From assembly GCF_031157275.1 (NCBI RefSeq), contig NZ_JAVIFW010000007.1, forward strand, positions 248,001 through 312,000: a DNA stretch of 64,000 bases. Reading direction: 5' to 3'. The stretch comes from Streptomyces sp. LHD-70 (GTDB lineage: Bacteria > Actinomycetota > Actinomycetes > Streptomycetales > Streptomycetaceae). The notes beneath the pieces are model-generated. The model was not told the origin of the DNA. It ran no database searches and was given only the letters and a program-made list of their open reading frames with translations. The position numbers were made by a program, and so were the translations under genes. Positions 15,280-23,583 of this stretch are shown in pieces (positions within the stretch are counted from its first letter, which is position 1; every line of letters starts with the position of its first letter).

Positions 15280-16074
15280 ATGTCGACCGTCATGACCAAG
15301 CGCCGCACCGCCGCCACCCTCGTCGTCGCCGCTCTCCTCGTCCCGCTGGCCGCCTGCGGCAGCAGCGCCGACGGAAAAGAGGACAACGGCTCCGGGCAGG
15401 GAGGCGAGAAGACCGAGCTGACCGTGCTCGCCGCCTCCTCCCTCACCGACGTGTTCAAGACCGCCGGGGCCGCGTACGAGAAGGAACACCCCGGCACCGA
15501 GGTCACGTTCTCCTTCGCGGGCTCCCAGGAGCTCGCCGCCCAGGTCAAGCAGGGCGCCCCGGCGGACGCGCTCGTCACGGCGGACGAGAAGACGATGGAC
15601 GGGCTGCGGTCCGACACCGGCACGCCGACCGTCATCGCCAAGAACCGCCTGGTGATCGCCACCGGCAAGGGCAACCCGAAGAACATCAAGGACCTTGAGG
15701 ACCTCGCGAAGAGCGACCTGAAGGTCGTCCTCGCCGCCCCCGAAGTGCCCGTGGGCCGCTACAGCAAGCAGGTCCTCGACCAGCAGGACCTCACCGTCAA
15801 GCCCGTCTCGCAGGAGCCCAACGTGCGGGCGGTGCTCAGCAAGGTCGAGCTGGGCGAGGCCGACGCGGGCATCGTCTACAAGACGGACGTGACCGCCTCC
15901 GGCGGCAAGGCGGACGGCGTCGACATCCCGACCGACCGGAACGCGATCGCCTCGTACCCGGCCGCGACGCTCAAGGTGTCCGAACACTCCGATGCCGCCG
16001 CCGAGTTCGTGAAGTGGCTCGGCAGCCCCGAGGCGCAGAAGATCCTGCGGGAGGCGGGCTTCCAGAAGCCGTAG
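15280..16074 (+). CDS. modA: Molybdate ABC transporter substrate-binding lipoprotein
   Basis: A 264-residue ModA. A signal sequence ends in the lipobox LAAC (Cys about 25), followed by a Gly/Ser linker and the oxyanion-binding protein ELTVLAASSLTDVFKTAG, with later FSFAGSQELAAQVKQGAPAD and DAGIVYKTDV. The SSL and GS segments bind molybdate or tungstate. ATG 15280 has CAGGAG at good spacing. It is followed by modBC after 175 bases of repeats; the HTH-Mop gene is upstream. Confidence 0.95.
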   Translation: MSTVMTKRRTAATLVVAALLVPLAACGSSADGKEDNGSGQGGEKTELTVLAASSLTDVFKTAGAAYEKEHPGTEVTFSFAGSQELAAQVKQGAPADALVTADEKTMDGLRSDTGTPTVIAKNRLVIATGKGNPKNIKDLEDLAKSDLKVVLAAPEVPVGRYSKQVLDQQDLTVKPVSQEPNVRAVLSKVELGEADAGIVYKTDVTASGGKADGVDIPTDRNAIASYPAATLKVSEHSDAAAEFVKWLGSPEAQKILREAGFQKP

Positions 16075-16084
16075 CAGTCCGGTC

Positions 16085-16181
16085 CGGGAGACCGCCCGGT
16101 CTCCCGAAGGCACCGTCTCCGGGAGACCGGGCGGGCCCCGAAGGCACCGTCTCCGGGAGACCGGGGGCCCCGAAGGCACCG
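16085..16181. repeat. Hairpin and 27-bp direct repeats between modA and modBC
   Basis: A perfect 9-bp stem hairpin (CGGGAGACC, loop GCCC) at 16085-16106 is followed by two identical 27-bp direct repeats at 16105-16131 and 16139-16165, plus a third partial copy from 16171. Each repeat can itself fold through CTCCGGGAG. A short repeat of ACGAACGCATACGAC follows near 16200-16231. It could attenuate transcription between modA and modBC. Confidence 0.85.
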
Positions 16182-16249
16182 CAGCTCCGCTCCCCCTCGA
16201 ACGAACGCATACGACGCACGAACGCATACGACACGCTCAGGAACCCGCG

Positions 16250-18211
16250 ATGAGAAGCCGAAGCCGACACCCCCGGCAGGCCGGGCCGCGCACCCCCGTG
16301 GCCCTGGCCGTGCCCGCCCTCCTCGCGATCGCGTTCCTGCTGCTGCCGCTGGTCGGCATCCTCGCGCGGACCGAGTGGCGCGAGCTCGGCACCCACCTGA
16401 CCAGCCCGGGCGTCACCGAGGCGCTCAAGCTGTCGCTGTACGTGTCGTTCTGGTCCCTCGGCCTGGCGCTGGTCCTCGGCGTGCCGCTGGCCTGGTTCCT
16501 CGCGCGGGTCCGCTTCCCCGGCAAGGCCCTCGTACGTTCCCTCGTGCTGCTTCCCATGGTGCTGCCGCCCACCGTGGGCGGTGTCGCGCTGCTGCTCGGC
16601 TTCGGGCGCCGTGGGCTGCTTGGGCCGTGGCTGGAGGGCACCTTCGGGATCGTGCTGCCGTTCCACACGTCGGGCGCGGTGGTGGCGGCGACGTTCGTGG
16701 CGATGCCGTTCCTGGTCATCAGCCTGGAGGGAACGCTCGCGGGCCTGCGCCCGGCGTACGAGGAGACCGCCGCCTCCCTCGGCGCCTCGCCGGTACGGGT
16801 GTTCTTCACCGTGACGCTGCCGATGGTCGCCCCGGGCCTCGCCGCCGGAGCGGCCCTGACGTGGGCGCGGGCGCTCGGCGAGTTCGGGGCCACCATCACC
16901 TTCGCCGGCAACCTGCCCGGCACCACGCAGACCCTTCCCTTGCAGGTCTATCTGCTGCTCCAGGACCAGCCCGAGGCGGCGACGTCCGTGTCGCTGCTGC
17001 TCCTGGTCATCGCCATGGCCGTCCTGATCGCGCTGCGCGGACGCTGGGCCGGCGGCGGCGCGGCCCACCGCGCGGCGCGCCCGCGCGGCGAGAGCCCCGA
17101 CTCCCCGACCGGTGCCACGGACATCCCGCAGGACACCGGGCACCCCACCCCGAAGACCGGGGCCGCACCGGGACACTGGCCGCTGCACGCCGACGTCACC
17201 GGCTTCAACCAGCTCACCCTCGACGCAGCTCCGGGCACCACCATCGCCGTCGTCGGCCCCAACGGCGCCGGAAAGACCACCCTGCTCCGGGCGCTGCTCG
17301 GCCTCACCCCACGCGCCCACGCGGACCTGCGGCTCGGCGAGCAGCACGTCAGCGCCCTGCCGCCGCACCGTCGGGGCGTCGCCTGGGTCCCGCAGGACGG
17401 CGCGCTCTTCCCGCACTTGAGCGCCCTCGCCAACACCGCGTACGGGCTCCGGGCCCAGGGCGTACGCCGGGACGAGGCCCGGCGCATCGCCCAGGAGTGG
17501 CTCGACCGGCTCGGTGTCGGCCACCTCGCGCACCGCAAGCCCGCGCAGCTCTCCGGCGGCCAGGCCGGACGCGTCGCTCTCGCCCGGGCGCTGGCGCCGA
17601 GCCCCCGACTGCTGCTGCTGGACGAACCCCTCGCCGCCCTCGACCAGTCCACGCGGGCCCACGTACGCCACACCCTGCGCAGCCATCTCTCCGGTTTCGG
17701 CGGCGTCTGCCTGATCGTCACCCACGACCCGGTGGAGGCGGTGTCGCTCGCGGACCGTGTCCTCGTACTCGAAGACGGCCGCACCCTGCAGGACGCCCCC
17801 GCGGCGGAGGTCACCCGGCACCCCCGCTCGCCGTGGGTGGCCCGCATGCTGGGCCGCAACGCCCTTGCCGGGACGGGCACTTCGGAGGGGACACTCCGGC
17901 TGGCCGACGGCGGCCGCCTTGTCGTCGCCGATCCCCTGCCGGAGGGCACGGAGGCGCTGGCCGTCATCGCCCCGGAGGCCGTCTCGCTGCACCGGACGCG
18001 CCCCGAGGGCAGCCCGCGCAACGTGTGGCACGGCACGATCCGGGAGATCACCGCGGTCGGCAGCCGCCTCCGCGTCCTGGTCACGGCGGAGCACACGCCG
18101 GACCTCGTCGCCGAGATCACCCCGCAGGCGGCGACGGAACTCGCCCTCACCGAGGGCACCGCCGTCTTCACCGGCATCAAGGCCACGGAAGTCGTGCTGG
18201 TGCCTCTCTAG
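16250..18211 (+). CDS. modBC: Fused molybdate ABC transporter permease-ATPase (ModB-ModC)
   Basis: A 653-residue fusion. Residues about 15-270 are the ModB permease with hydrophobic helices and the EAA loop EETAASLGASPVRVFFTV. A Pro/Thr-rich linker precedes the ModC ATPase, with Walker A GPNGAGKTT from residue 336, signature LSGGQAGRVALARAL, Walker B LLLLDEPLAALD and a C-terminal TOBE domain ending in TGIKATEVVLVPL. One polypeptide thus supplies membrane channel and motor, dimerising with itself. AGGAA precedes ATG 16250. Confidence 0.95.
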   Translation: MRSRSRHPRQAGPRTPVALAVPALLAIAFLLLPLVGILARTEWRELGTHLTSPGVTEALKLSLYVSFWSLGLALVLGVPLAWFLARVRFPGKALVRSLVLLPMVLPPTVGGVALLLGFGRRGLLGPWLEGTFGIVLPFHTSGAVVAATFVAMPFLVISLEGTLAGLRPAYEETAASLGASPVRVFFTVTLPMVAPGLAAGAALTWARALGEFGATITFAGNLPGTTQTLPLQVYLLLQDQPEAATSVSLLLLVIAMAVLIALRGRWAGGGAAHRAARPRGESPDSPTGATDIPQDTGHPTPKTGAAPGHWPLHADVTGFNQLTLDAAPGTTIAVVGPNGAGKTTLLRALLGLTPRAHADLRLGEQHVSALPPHRRGVAWVPQDGALFPHLSALANTAYGLRAQGVRRDEARRIAQEWLDRLGVGHLAHRKPAQLSGGQAGRVALARALAPSPRLLLLDEPLAALDQSTRAHVRHTLRSHLSGFGGVCLIVTHDPVEAVSLADRVLVLEDGRTLQDAPAAEVTRHPRSPWVARMLGRNALAGTGTSEGTLRLADGGRLVVADPLPEGTEALAVIAPEAVSLHRTRPEGSPRNVWHGTIREITAVGSRLRVLVTAEHTPDLVAEITPQAATELALTEGTAVFTGIKATEVVLVPL

Positions 18212-18350
18212 CCCTTGCGCCGACGCCGAGCGTGAGCGGGTCCGGCGGCGGGTGGCCGGTCAACCGAAGTCGAGCGACGCCCGAGCATCGGGTCACCTAC
18301 CCATGGCGGGTTGAGTACGCGTGCTCAGGCGCGACGCCCGAGGGCCCTCT

Positions 18351-18362
18351 TAGCGTCCCTCC
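18351..18362 (+). promoter_or_regulatory. Possible -10 element of a leaderless OleA-like transcript
   Basis: TAGCGT at 18351-18356 fits a -10 hexamer and lies only six bases before ATG 18363, which has no Shine-Dalgarno sequence. This placement is that of a leaderless mRNA starting at or next to the ATG. No matching -35 box is evident. Confidence 0.35.
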
Positions 18363-19391
18363 ATGCATATAGACCACGTTGCCCGCGCCCCGGAGGTCCG
18401 CGTCGGCATCACCGCGGTGGCCTCCTGTCTGCCTCGGGCCGAGGTGAGCTCGTACGACCTTCAGGAGCGGGTCACCGCGGCCGCCGGGCTCCGGCTGCCG
18501 GAGCGGATGTTCGAGCGGGCGACCGGCATCGTCTCGCGCCGTGCGGCGGCGGACGGCGAGTACGCCTCGACGCTCGCGGTACGCGCGGGACGTACGGCGC
18601 TTGGCCGGGCGGGGCTCGACCCGTACGACATCGACCTGCTGGTGTTCGGCTCCGCGACGCGGGACGTGGTGGAGCCGGCGACGGCGCATATCGTCCAGGC
18701 CGAGCTGGGGTCCCGGGCGCATGCGCTGGACGTGACGAACGCGTGCAACAGCTTCGTCAACGCCATCGACACGGCACGGGCGTTGATCCTCGCGGGCCGG
18801 GCCCGCCGCGCCCTCGTCGTCACCGGCGAGACCCCGAGCCGGGCCGTGCGGCACCGGCCGGCCGACGCGGGCCAACTCCGGGACGCCTTCGCCGGATACA
18901 CCTTCGGTGACGCGGGCGCGGCCGTGGTCCTGGAGGCGGTGGAGCGGGGCGGAATCGTCGACGTCGACACCGAGACGCACTCCGAGCACTGGGCGGTCGG
19001 CGGGATCTTCGGCGGCGGTTCGCGGCATCCGCGGGGCGACGAGCACACGTACTTCCGTGGGGACGGGAGCGAGTTGCGCGAGGTGTTCGAGAAGGTCGGC
19101 ACGTCCGTGCTCGACCGGATGCGCCGGCGCACCGGCCTGGAGTGGGGCGACTTCCGGCACATCCTGGTGCACCAGGTCACCGTTCCGTACCTGGAGCGGT
19201 TCGTGGAGCTCACGGGTGTGCCCCGGGACCGGCTCGTCGTCACCGTGCCCGAGCTCGGCAACATGGCGAGCGCCACGCTCGGCGTGCAGCTGGACCGGGT
19301 GCACGGCCAACTGCGCTCCGGCGACCGGGTGTTGTTCGTCGGCCTGGGCGGCGGCGTCAGCATCATGACGATGGTCTGGGAGAAGGCATGA
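18363..19391 (+). CDS. OleA-like 3-oxoacyl synthase III (thiolase-fold condensing enzyme)
   Basis: A 342-residue KAS III-family enzyme. The triad is C128 (VTNACNSF), H270 (VHQVT) and N300 (GNMAS). E104 in DVVEPATAHIV falls, counting back 24 residues from the cysteine, at the place of the glutamate that OleA uses as catalytic base (Glu117 with Cys143 in Xanthomonas OleA). OleA joins two fatty acyl-CoAs head to head to a 2-alkyl-3-ketoacid. It opens a six-gene operon with a ligase and an OleD-like reductase. FabH-type elongation is the alternative reading. The stop overlaps the next start (ATGA). Confidence 0.8.
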   Translation: MHIDHVARAPEVRVGITAVASCLPRAEVSSYDLQERVTAAAGLRLPERMFERATGIVSRRAAADGEYASTLAVRAGRTALGRAGLDPYDIDLLVFGSATRDVVEPATAHIVQAELGSRAHALDVTNACNSFVNAIDTARALILAGRARRALVVTGETPSRAVRHRPADAGQLRDAFAGYTFGDAGAAVVLEAVERGGIVDVDTETHSEHWAVGGIFGGGSRHPRGDEHTYFRGDGSELREVFEKVGTSVLDRMRRRTGLEWGDFRHILVHQVTVPYLERFVELTGVPRDRLVVTVPELGNMASATLGVQLDRVHGQLRSGDRVLFVGLGGGVSIMTMVWEKA

Positions 19392-20131
19392 GCACTCCCC
19401 TGTGGGTCGTGGTGCCCGCACACCAGGAGGCCGCGCGGATCGGCGCCACGCTTGAGGCCCTCGCCGCCCAGCGGGACCGGGACTTCACGCTCGTGGTCGT
19501 GGACAACGCCTCGACCGACGCGACGGCCGCTGTCGCGCACGCCTTCGCCCGGCGCGCCCCCTTCCCCGTGCACGTCCTGAGCGAACCGGAGAAGGGTGTG
19601 GGCTGTGCGGTCGACACCGGGTTCCGGTTCGCGATCGGCCGGGGTGCGGTGCTGCTCGCCCGCACCGACGCCGACTGTCTGCCGCGCCCCGGCTGGACGG
19701 CCGGGGCCCGGGGCGCGCTGGCGCGGGGGGCGGGTCTGGTGTGCGGACGCATCGACGCGCGGCGCGACGAGCACGGGCCGCTCGGGCGGGCCGTCTTCCG
19801 CGCCCTGGTCCGCGTCGCCGCGTTCTTCGGCCGCATCCGCCCCGCCCACCACCACCGCCACGGCTACCTCGCGCCGTACCGGATGCACGCCGGCAACAAC
19901 ATGGCCATCACGGCCGACCTGTACGACGCCGTCGGCGGCATGCCGCGCCGTCCCTCGCCGACCGACCGGCTGTTCCTGAACCGCGTACGCAGGCACACCA
20001 CGGCCATCGTCCGGGCCCGCGACATGGTCGTGGAGAACTCGACCCGGCGGCTGCGCGCGTACGGCGTCGTCGGCACCGCCCGCTGGTACCTCGACAAGGG
20101 CCCGGGCCGTCACGGGGAGGACCCACGCTGA
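19388..20131 (+). CDS. Family 2 glycosyltransferase, first paralogue
   Basis: A 247-residue GT-A fold enzyme beginning LWVVVPAHQEAARIGATL, with VVDNASTDAT and the DxD-type metal motif RTDADCLP near residue 95. No membrane segment is visible, so it would act in the cytoplasm on a nucleotide-sugar and an unknown acceptor. It is clearly paralogous to the GT at 21609, with the ligase gene between them. It overlaps the genes on both sides (ATGA with the OleA-like gene, TGATG with the ligase). A lipid or beta-hydroxy acid acceptor is inferred from context. Confidence 0.82.
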   Translation: MSTPLWVVVPAHQEAARIGATLEALAAQRDRDFTLVVVDNASTDATAAVAHAFARRAPFPVHVLSEPEKGVGCAVDTGFRFAIGRGAVLLARTDADCLPRPGWTAGARGALARGAGLVCGRIDARRDEHGPLGRAVFRALVRVAAFFGRIRPAHHHRHGYLAPYRMHAGNNMAITADLYDAVGGMPRRPSPTDRLFLNRVRRHTTAIVRARDMVVENSTRRLRAYGVVGTARWYLDKGPGRHGEDPR

Positions 20132-21612
20132 TGCTCGACACCCTCGCCCACACCCTGCGCGCGCACCCGGACCGGCCCGCCGTCCTCGGCGCCACCCGCA
20201 CCGGCGCCGTACGCGTCAAGGCCACCCACGCGGACCTGGCCGACCTCGCCGACCGCCACACCGCGGCCCTGCACGCCCGGGGCATCGGAAGAGGCAGCAC
20301 CGTCGGCGTCGCCGTACGGCCCGGGCCGCGCGCCCTGGCCGTGATGCTCGCCGTGCACCGGCTCGGCGCGCGGGCCGCGGTGCTCGACCCCGGGGCCGGT
20401 CCCGACGTGCTGCGCGCCCGGCTCGCCCTGGCCCGCCCCGATGTGGTCCTCGCCGACGCCACCGCGCAGGCGGTCGCGGGCTGGGCCCGGCCGCTCGCCC
20501 GCCGGGCCCGCCTCGCCCTGCCGGACCTGGCCGAGCTCGGCCCGGTCGTCACGGTGGGCCCGCGGCTGCCGGGCTGCGCGCCCGCCCTGGACTCCGGTGT
20601 GCGGACGACGGCACTGCCTCGGCCGGTGGACGAGGACGGCGACGCGGTCATCGTGTTCACGTCGGGCACCACGTCGAGTCCCCGCGCGGTGGTGCACACG
20701 CGGTCCTCGCTCGCGGCCGGGATGGCGACCGTCGCCGAGCTGGTCGGGCCGGAGGCCGGACGGCCCGTGCTCGGCGGTACGTTCTTCGTCCTCCTGCCGT
20801 CGCTCGCGAGCGGGGCGCCGGTCGCACTGCCCGCACGATCGCCGCGCGTCCTGGCCCGGCAGATACGCCAACTCGCCCCGCAGGCAACCTACTTGACACC
20901 CCCTCAACTGCGTCACCTGCTCGCTGCGGGCGGCCGGTTCACGGGCCGGGTGTGGACCGGCTCGGCCCCCGCGAGCGCCGACCTCCTTACCCGCGTCAAG
21001 CAGGCGGGCGCCGACGAGGCCTGGGGCGTCTACGCGCTGACGGAACTGTTCCCCGCCGCGGCCGTCGAGCAGGCCGACAAGGCCGCCTTCACCGGGGCCG
21101 GAGACCTGGCCGGTCCGCCCCTGCCGGGGGTCGCCGCCAAGACGGACGCCGCGGGCGAACTGCTGCTCTCCGGCCCGGCCGCCCGCCACCGCTACCTCGG
21201 CCAGGAGCCGGACCCGTGGGTCGCCACCGGGGACCGCGCCCACCTCGACGCGAACGGCCGGATCGTCCTCGAAGGCCGCCTCAAGGACATGGTGCTGCGC
21301 GAGGCGGAGAACATCTACCCGGGCCTGTACGAACCGGCGTTGCACGTGCCCGGCGTCGAACTCGCCGTACTCGTCGGCGTACCGGCAGGGGACGGCGACG
21401 AACACCTGGTCGCCGTCGTACAGCCGAGCCGCGGAGCCGACCGTGGCGCGCTGCGCGCCGCGCTGGCCGGACCGCTGGAGCGGATGGGCGCGGCCCGGCC
21501 GGACGCGGTGCTGCTCGCCGACATCCCGCTGGCGGGCCGCTCGTTGAAGCCGGACCGCGCCGCCACCGCCCGCCTCGCCGCGGCGCGCCGGCGCGAAGGG
21601 AGCCGGGGGTGA
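20131..21612 (+). CDS. OleC-like acyl-adenylate-forming enzyme (AMP-binding)
   Basis: A 493-residue ANL-superfamily enzyme. The P-loop is VFTSGTTSSPRAVVHT (about residue 172), the later core WGVYALTELFP, the hinge GRLKDMVLREAENIYPG and the ATP contact ATGDRAHL, where the usual TGDL is varied. In Ole pathways OleC adenylates the 2-alkyl-3-hydroxyacid and closes a beta-lactone rather than making a CoA ester. The position between OleA- and OleD-like genes supports that role; a conventional acyl-CoA or acyl-ACP ligase is possible. GGGGAGG precedes ATG 20131, and the stop overlaps the next GTG. Confidence 0.75.
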   Translation: MLDTLAHTLRAHPDRPAVLGATRTGAVRVKATHADLADLADRHTAALHARGIGRGSTVGVAVRPGPRALAVMLAVHRLGARAAVLDPGAGPDVLRARLALARPDVVLADATAQAVAGWARPLARRARLALPDLAELGPVVTVGPRLPGCAPALDSGVRTTALPRPVDEDGDAVIVFTSGTTSSPRAVVHTRSSLAAGMATVAELVGPEAGRPVLGGTFFVLLPSLASGAPVALPARSPRVLARQIRQLAPQATYLTPPQLRHLLAAGGRFTGRVWTGSAPASADLLTRVKQAGADEAWGVYALTELFPAAAVEQADKAAFTGAGDLAGPPLPGVAAKTDAAGELLLSGPAARHRYLGQEPDPWVATGDRAHLDANGRIVLEGRLKDMVLREAENIYPGLYEPALHVPGVELAVLVGVPAGDGDEHLVAVVQPSRGADRGALRAALAGPLERMGAARPDAVLLADIPLAGRSLKPDRAATARLAAARRREGSRG

Positions 21613-22379
21613 GCGCGCGGAGAGGGCCGTTGTGGGTCGTGGTGCCCGCGTACAACGAGGAGTCCGGCATGGCGGCCACCCTCACCGCACTCGCCTCCCA
21701 GACGGACACGGACTTCACCCTGGCCGTCGTCGACAACGCCTCCACCGATGCGACCGCCGCGCTCGTACGCCGCTTCGCGGGCACCGCGCCCTTCCCGGTG
21801 CACGTCGTCCGGGAGGAGGAGCGGGGCACCGGCGCGGCCGTCGACACGGGGTTCCGGTACGCGATCGCCCGGGGCGCCGCGCTTCTCGTCCGCACGGACG
21901 CCGACTGTCTGCCCGCCGCCGACTGGATCGCGGCGGCGCGCGCGGAGTTCGGCCGCGGCACGGAGCTGGCCTGCGGCCGCAGCGTTCCGCGCCGCGACGA
22001 GCGGCCCTCGCTCGCCGAGCGGTATCTGCTGCCGGGGGTGGTGCGGGCGACCGCGCTGTACGGGCGCTGCCGCAGCGCGCACCGGCACCCGCGCTACCGC
22101 GCCCCGTACGTGCTGTGCCACGGCCACAACATCGCCGTCACCGCCGAGTTGTACGTGCGCTGCGGGGGCACGCCGCGCACGCCGCTGGAGGGGCCGCCGG
22201 AGGACGTCGCGCTCCTCAACCGGGCCCGTGAGCACTCCGACCGGATCGCCCGCGCCGAGGACATGGTCGTGTACGCCAGCCTGCGCCGGCTGCGGGCCTG
22301 GGGTGCGCGCCGGACGCTGCTGTGGTGCTGGGACCGGCGTTACCGTCCCGCCGACCTGAAGGAGGTGCACGTCCGATGA
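21609..22379 (+). CDS. Family 2 glycosyltransferase, second paralogue
   Basis: A 256-residue GT-A enzyme with VVVPAYNEESGMAATLTAL, VVDNASTDATAALVRRF and RTDADCLPAADW. It aligns along its length with the GT at 19388: both share the PFPVHV segment, the GxGxAVDTGFRxAI segment and a C-terminal EDMVV. The pair must have arisen by duplication, and the diverged middle suggests different acceptors. It is translationally coupled to the ligase (GTGA) and to the P450 (ATGA). No membrane helix is visible. Confidence 0.82.
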   Translation: MSARRGPLWVVVPAYNEESGMAATLTALASQTDTDFTLAVVDNASTDATAALVRRFAGTAPFPVHVVREEERGTGAAVDTGFRYAIARGAALLVRTDADCLPAADWIAAARAEFGRGTELACGRSVPRRDERPSLAERYLLPGVVRATALYGRCRSAHRHPRYRAPYVLCHGHNIAVTAELYVRCGGTPRTPLEGPPEDVALLNRAREHSDRIARAEDMVVYASLRRLRAWGARRTLLWCWDRRYRPADLKEVHVR

Positions 22380-23515
22380 GCACCGCCTCGGAGCGTGGCC
22401 TGCGGGCCGCCCGGCGCCGTGACCGGCGGGTGTACACCCGCTCCCACCCCGTCCTCTTCGGGCTCCTCGCCGCGACCCGTCGCAGGCCGGTGGCCCGTAT
22501 CGGGAGCGCCGTCCTCGTGCATGGCTCCGCCCCGTACCGGCAGGCCCTCACCCGGGTGCCGCTGGACCGCACGGCGGTCGGTACGACGGGCGGCGCAGCG
22601 CGTGAACTGTCCGCCGGTGGAACGCTGTTCGACCAGGAGGGCGCCGGTCACCGGGGCACCCGGCGTGCGGTCGCCGAGGACCTCGGCGCGGCCGGGGTGG
22701 AGCGGCTGCGGCCGGTGTGGCAGGAGGTCCTGACCCGCCGCCTCGCCCCGCTGGCCGCCGGGCATCCGGTCGAACTCGTGGTCGTAGCACGCGAGTTGGC
22801 CGGTGCGACGGTCCGCGCGCTGCTCGGGTCCACGGCCGCCCCGGAGGACATCGCGGAGGCGTCCGCCCACGCGGCGGCCACTGCCGTACGCGACCATCTG
22901 CCCGGGCCCAGGCCGCCCGGCACCGCGCGTGCGGCGGCCGCGGCGGCCGCGCGTCTTGAGGCGCTGCTGGCCGCGGACCTGCCCGGGGAGGGCACGGAGT
23001 CCGCGCTGCGGGCGATGCTGGCGGTCGCCGCGGTCAACACCACCGTCGCGGCCCTGCCGCGCGCCGCCGCCTGGTGCGCCGACGCGCGGCTGTGGGAACA
23101 GGCCGCCGACGACCGGCTGCGGCCGGCGCTGGTCGGCGAACTGCTTCGCGTGACCGCCCCTTCGCCGCTGCTGCCGCGCGTGGCGGCAGCAGACGCGGAG
23201 CTGGGCGGCTGCCCCGTACGGGCCGGGGACCGGCTGCTCCTGGTGGCACGGCATGCGGTACGCGCCCACAGCGATCTGCCGGACGCGCACTGCCCGGCGC
23301 CGCCCGCCGAGGCCCAACTCGTCTTCGGCGCGGGCGCGCACGCCTGCCCCGGCGCACGCCTGGCCCGCGCCCAGCTCACCGACACGCTCGCCGCACTCGC
23401 ACCCCACCGCCCCACGGTCCTACGCGCCCGGGTCGACCGCGCCGCGGCCCTCCCCGGCTGGCGCTCCCTCACGATCCGCGCGACGGACCACACCGCCTCC
23501 CCGGACCATCGATGA
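22376..23515 (+). CDS. Cytochrome P450
   Basis: A 379-residue P450. The heme loop FGAGAHACPGARLAR gives the Cys ligand near residue 332; the K-helix ExxR is ELLR. The I-helix reads AVNTTVAAL, where the normal acid-alcohol pair (E/D-T) is replaced by N-T, which may alter oxygen activation. It is short for the family (about 400 residues). In this operon it probably oxidises the lipid or beta-lactone product. It overlaps the preceding GT gene, and its stop overlaps an ATG that is in frame with the OleD-like gene. Confidence 0.85.
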   Translation: MSTASERGLRAARRRDRRVYTRSHPVLFGLLAATRRRPVARIGSAVLVHGSAPYRQALTRVPLDRTAVGTTGGAARELSAGGTLFDQEGAGHRGTRRAVAEDLGAAGVERLRPVWQEVLTRRLAPLAAGHPVELVVVARELAGATVRALLGSTAAPEDIAEASAHAAATAVRDHLPGPRPPGTARAAAAAAARLEALLAADLPGEGTESALRAMLAVAAVNTTVAALPRAAAWCADARLWEQAADDRLRPALVGELLRVTAPSPLLPRVAAADAELGGCPVRAGDRLLLVARHAVRAHSDLPDAHCPAPPAEAQLVFGAGAHACPGARLARAQLTDTLAALAPHRPTVLRARVDRAAALPGWRSLTIRATDHTASPDHR

Positions 23516-23583
23516 CGCACCAGCACCCTCCCCCAGGCGACACGGCCGCCGTCCACCCTCCACCGCCCCACACCGGAGCACCC

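Noticed and set aside
18363..19391. Condensing enzyme as primary-metabolism FabH
   Set aside because: No fab genes (fabD, acpP, fabF) are adjacent, E104 matches OleA, and the operon has OleC- and OleD-like partners.
23512..23583. ATG 23512 as start of the OleD-like gene
   Set aside because: It overlaps the P450 stop, as other genes in the operon do, and stays possible, but it adds a Pro/His-rich tail before the Rossmann motif while ATG 23584 has a good ribosome binding site. Kept as an alternative.
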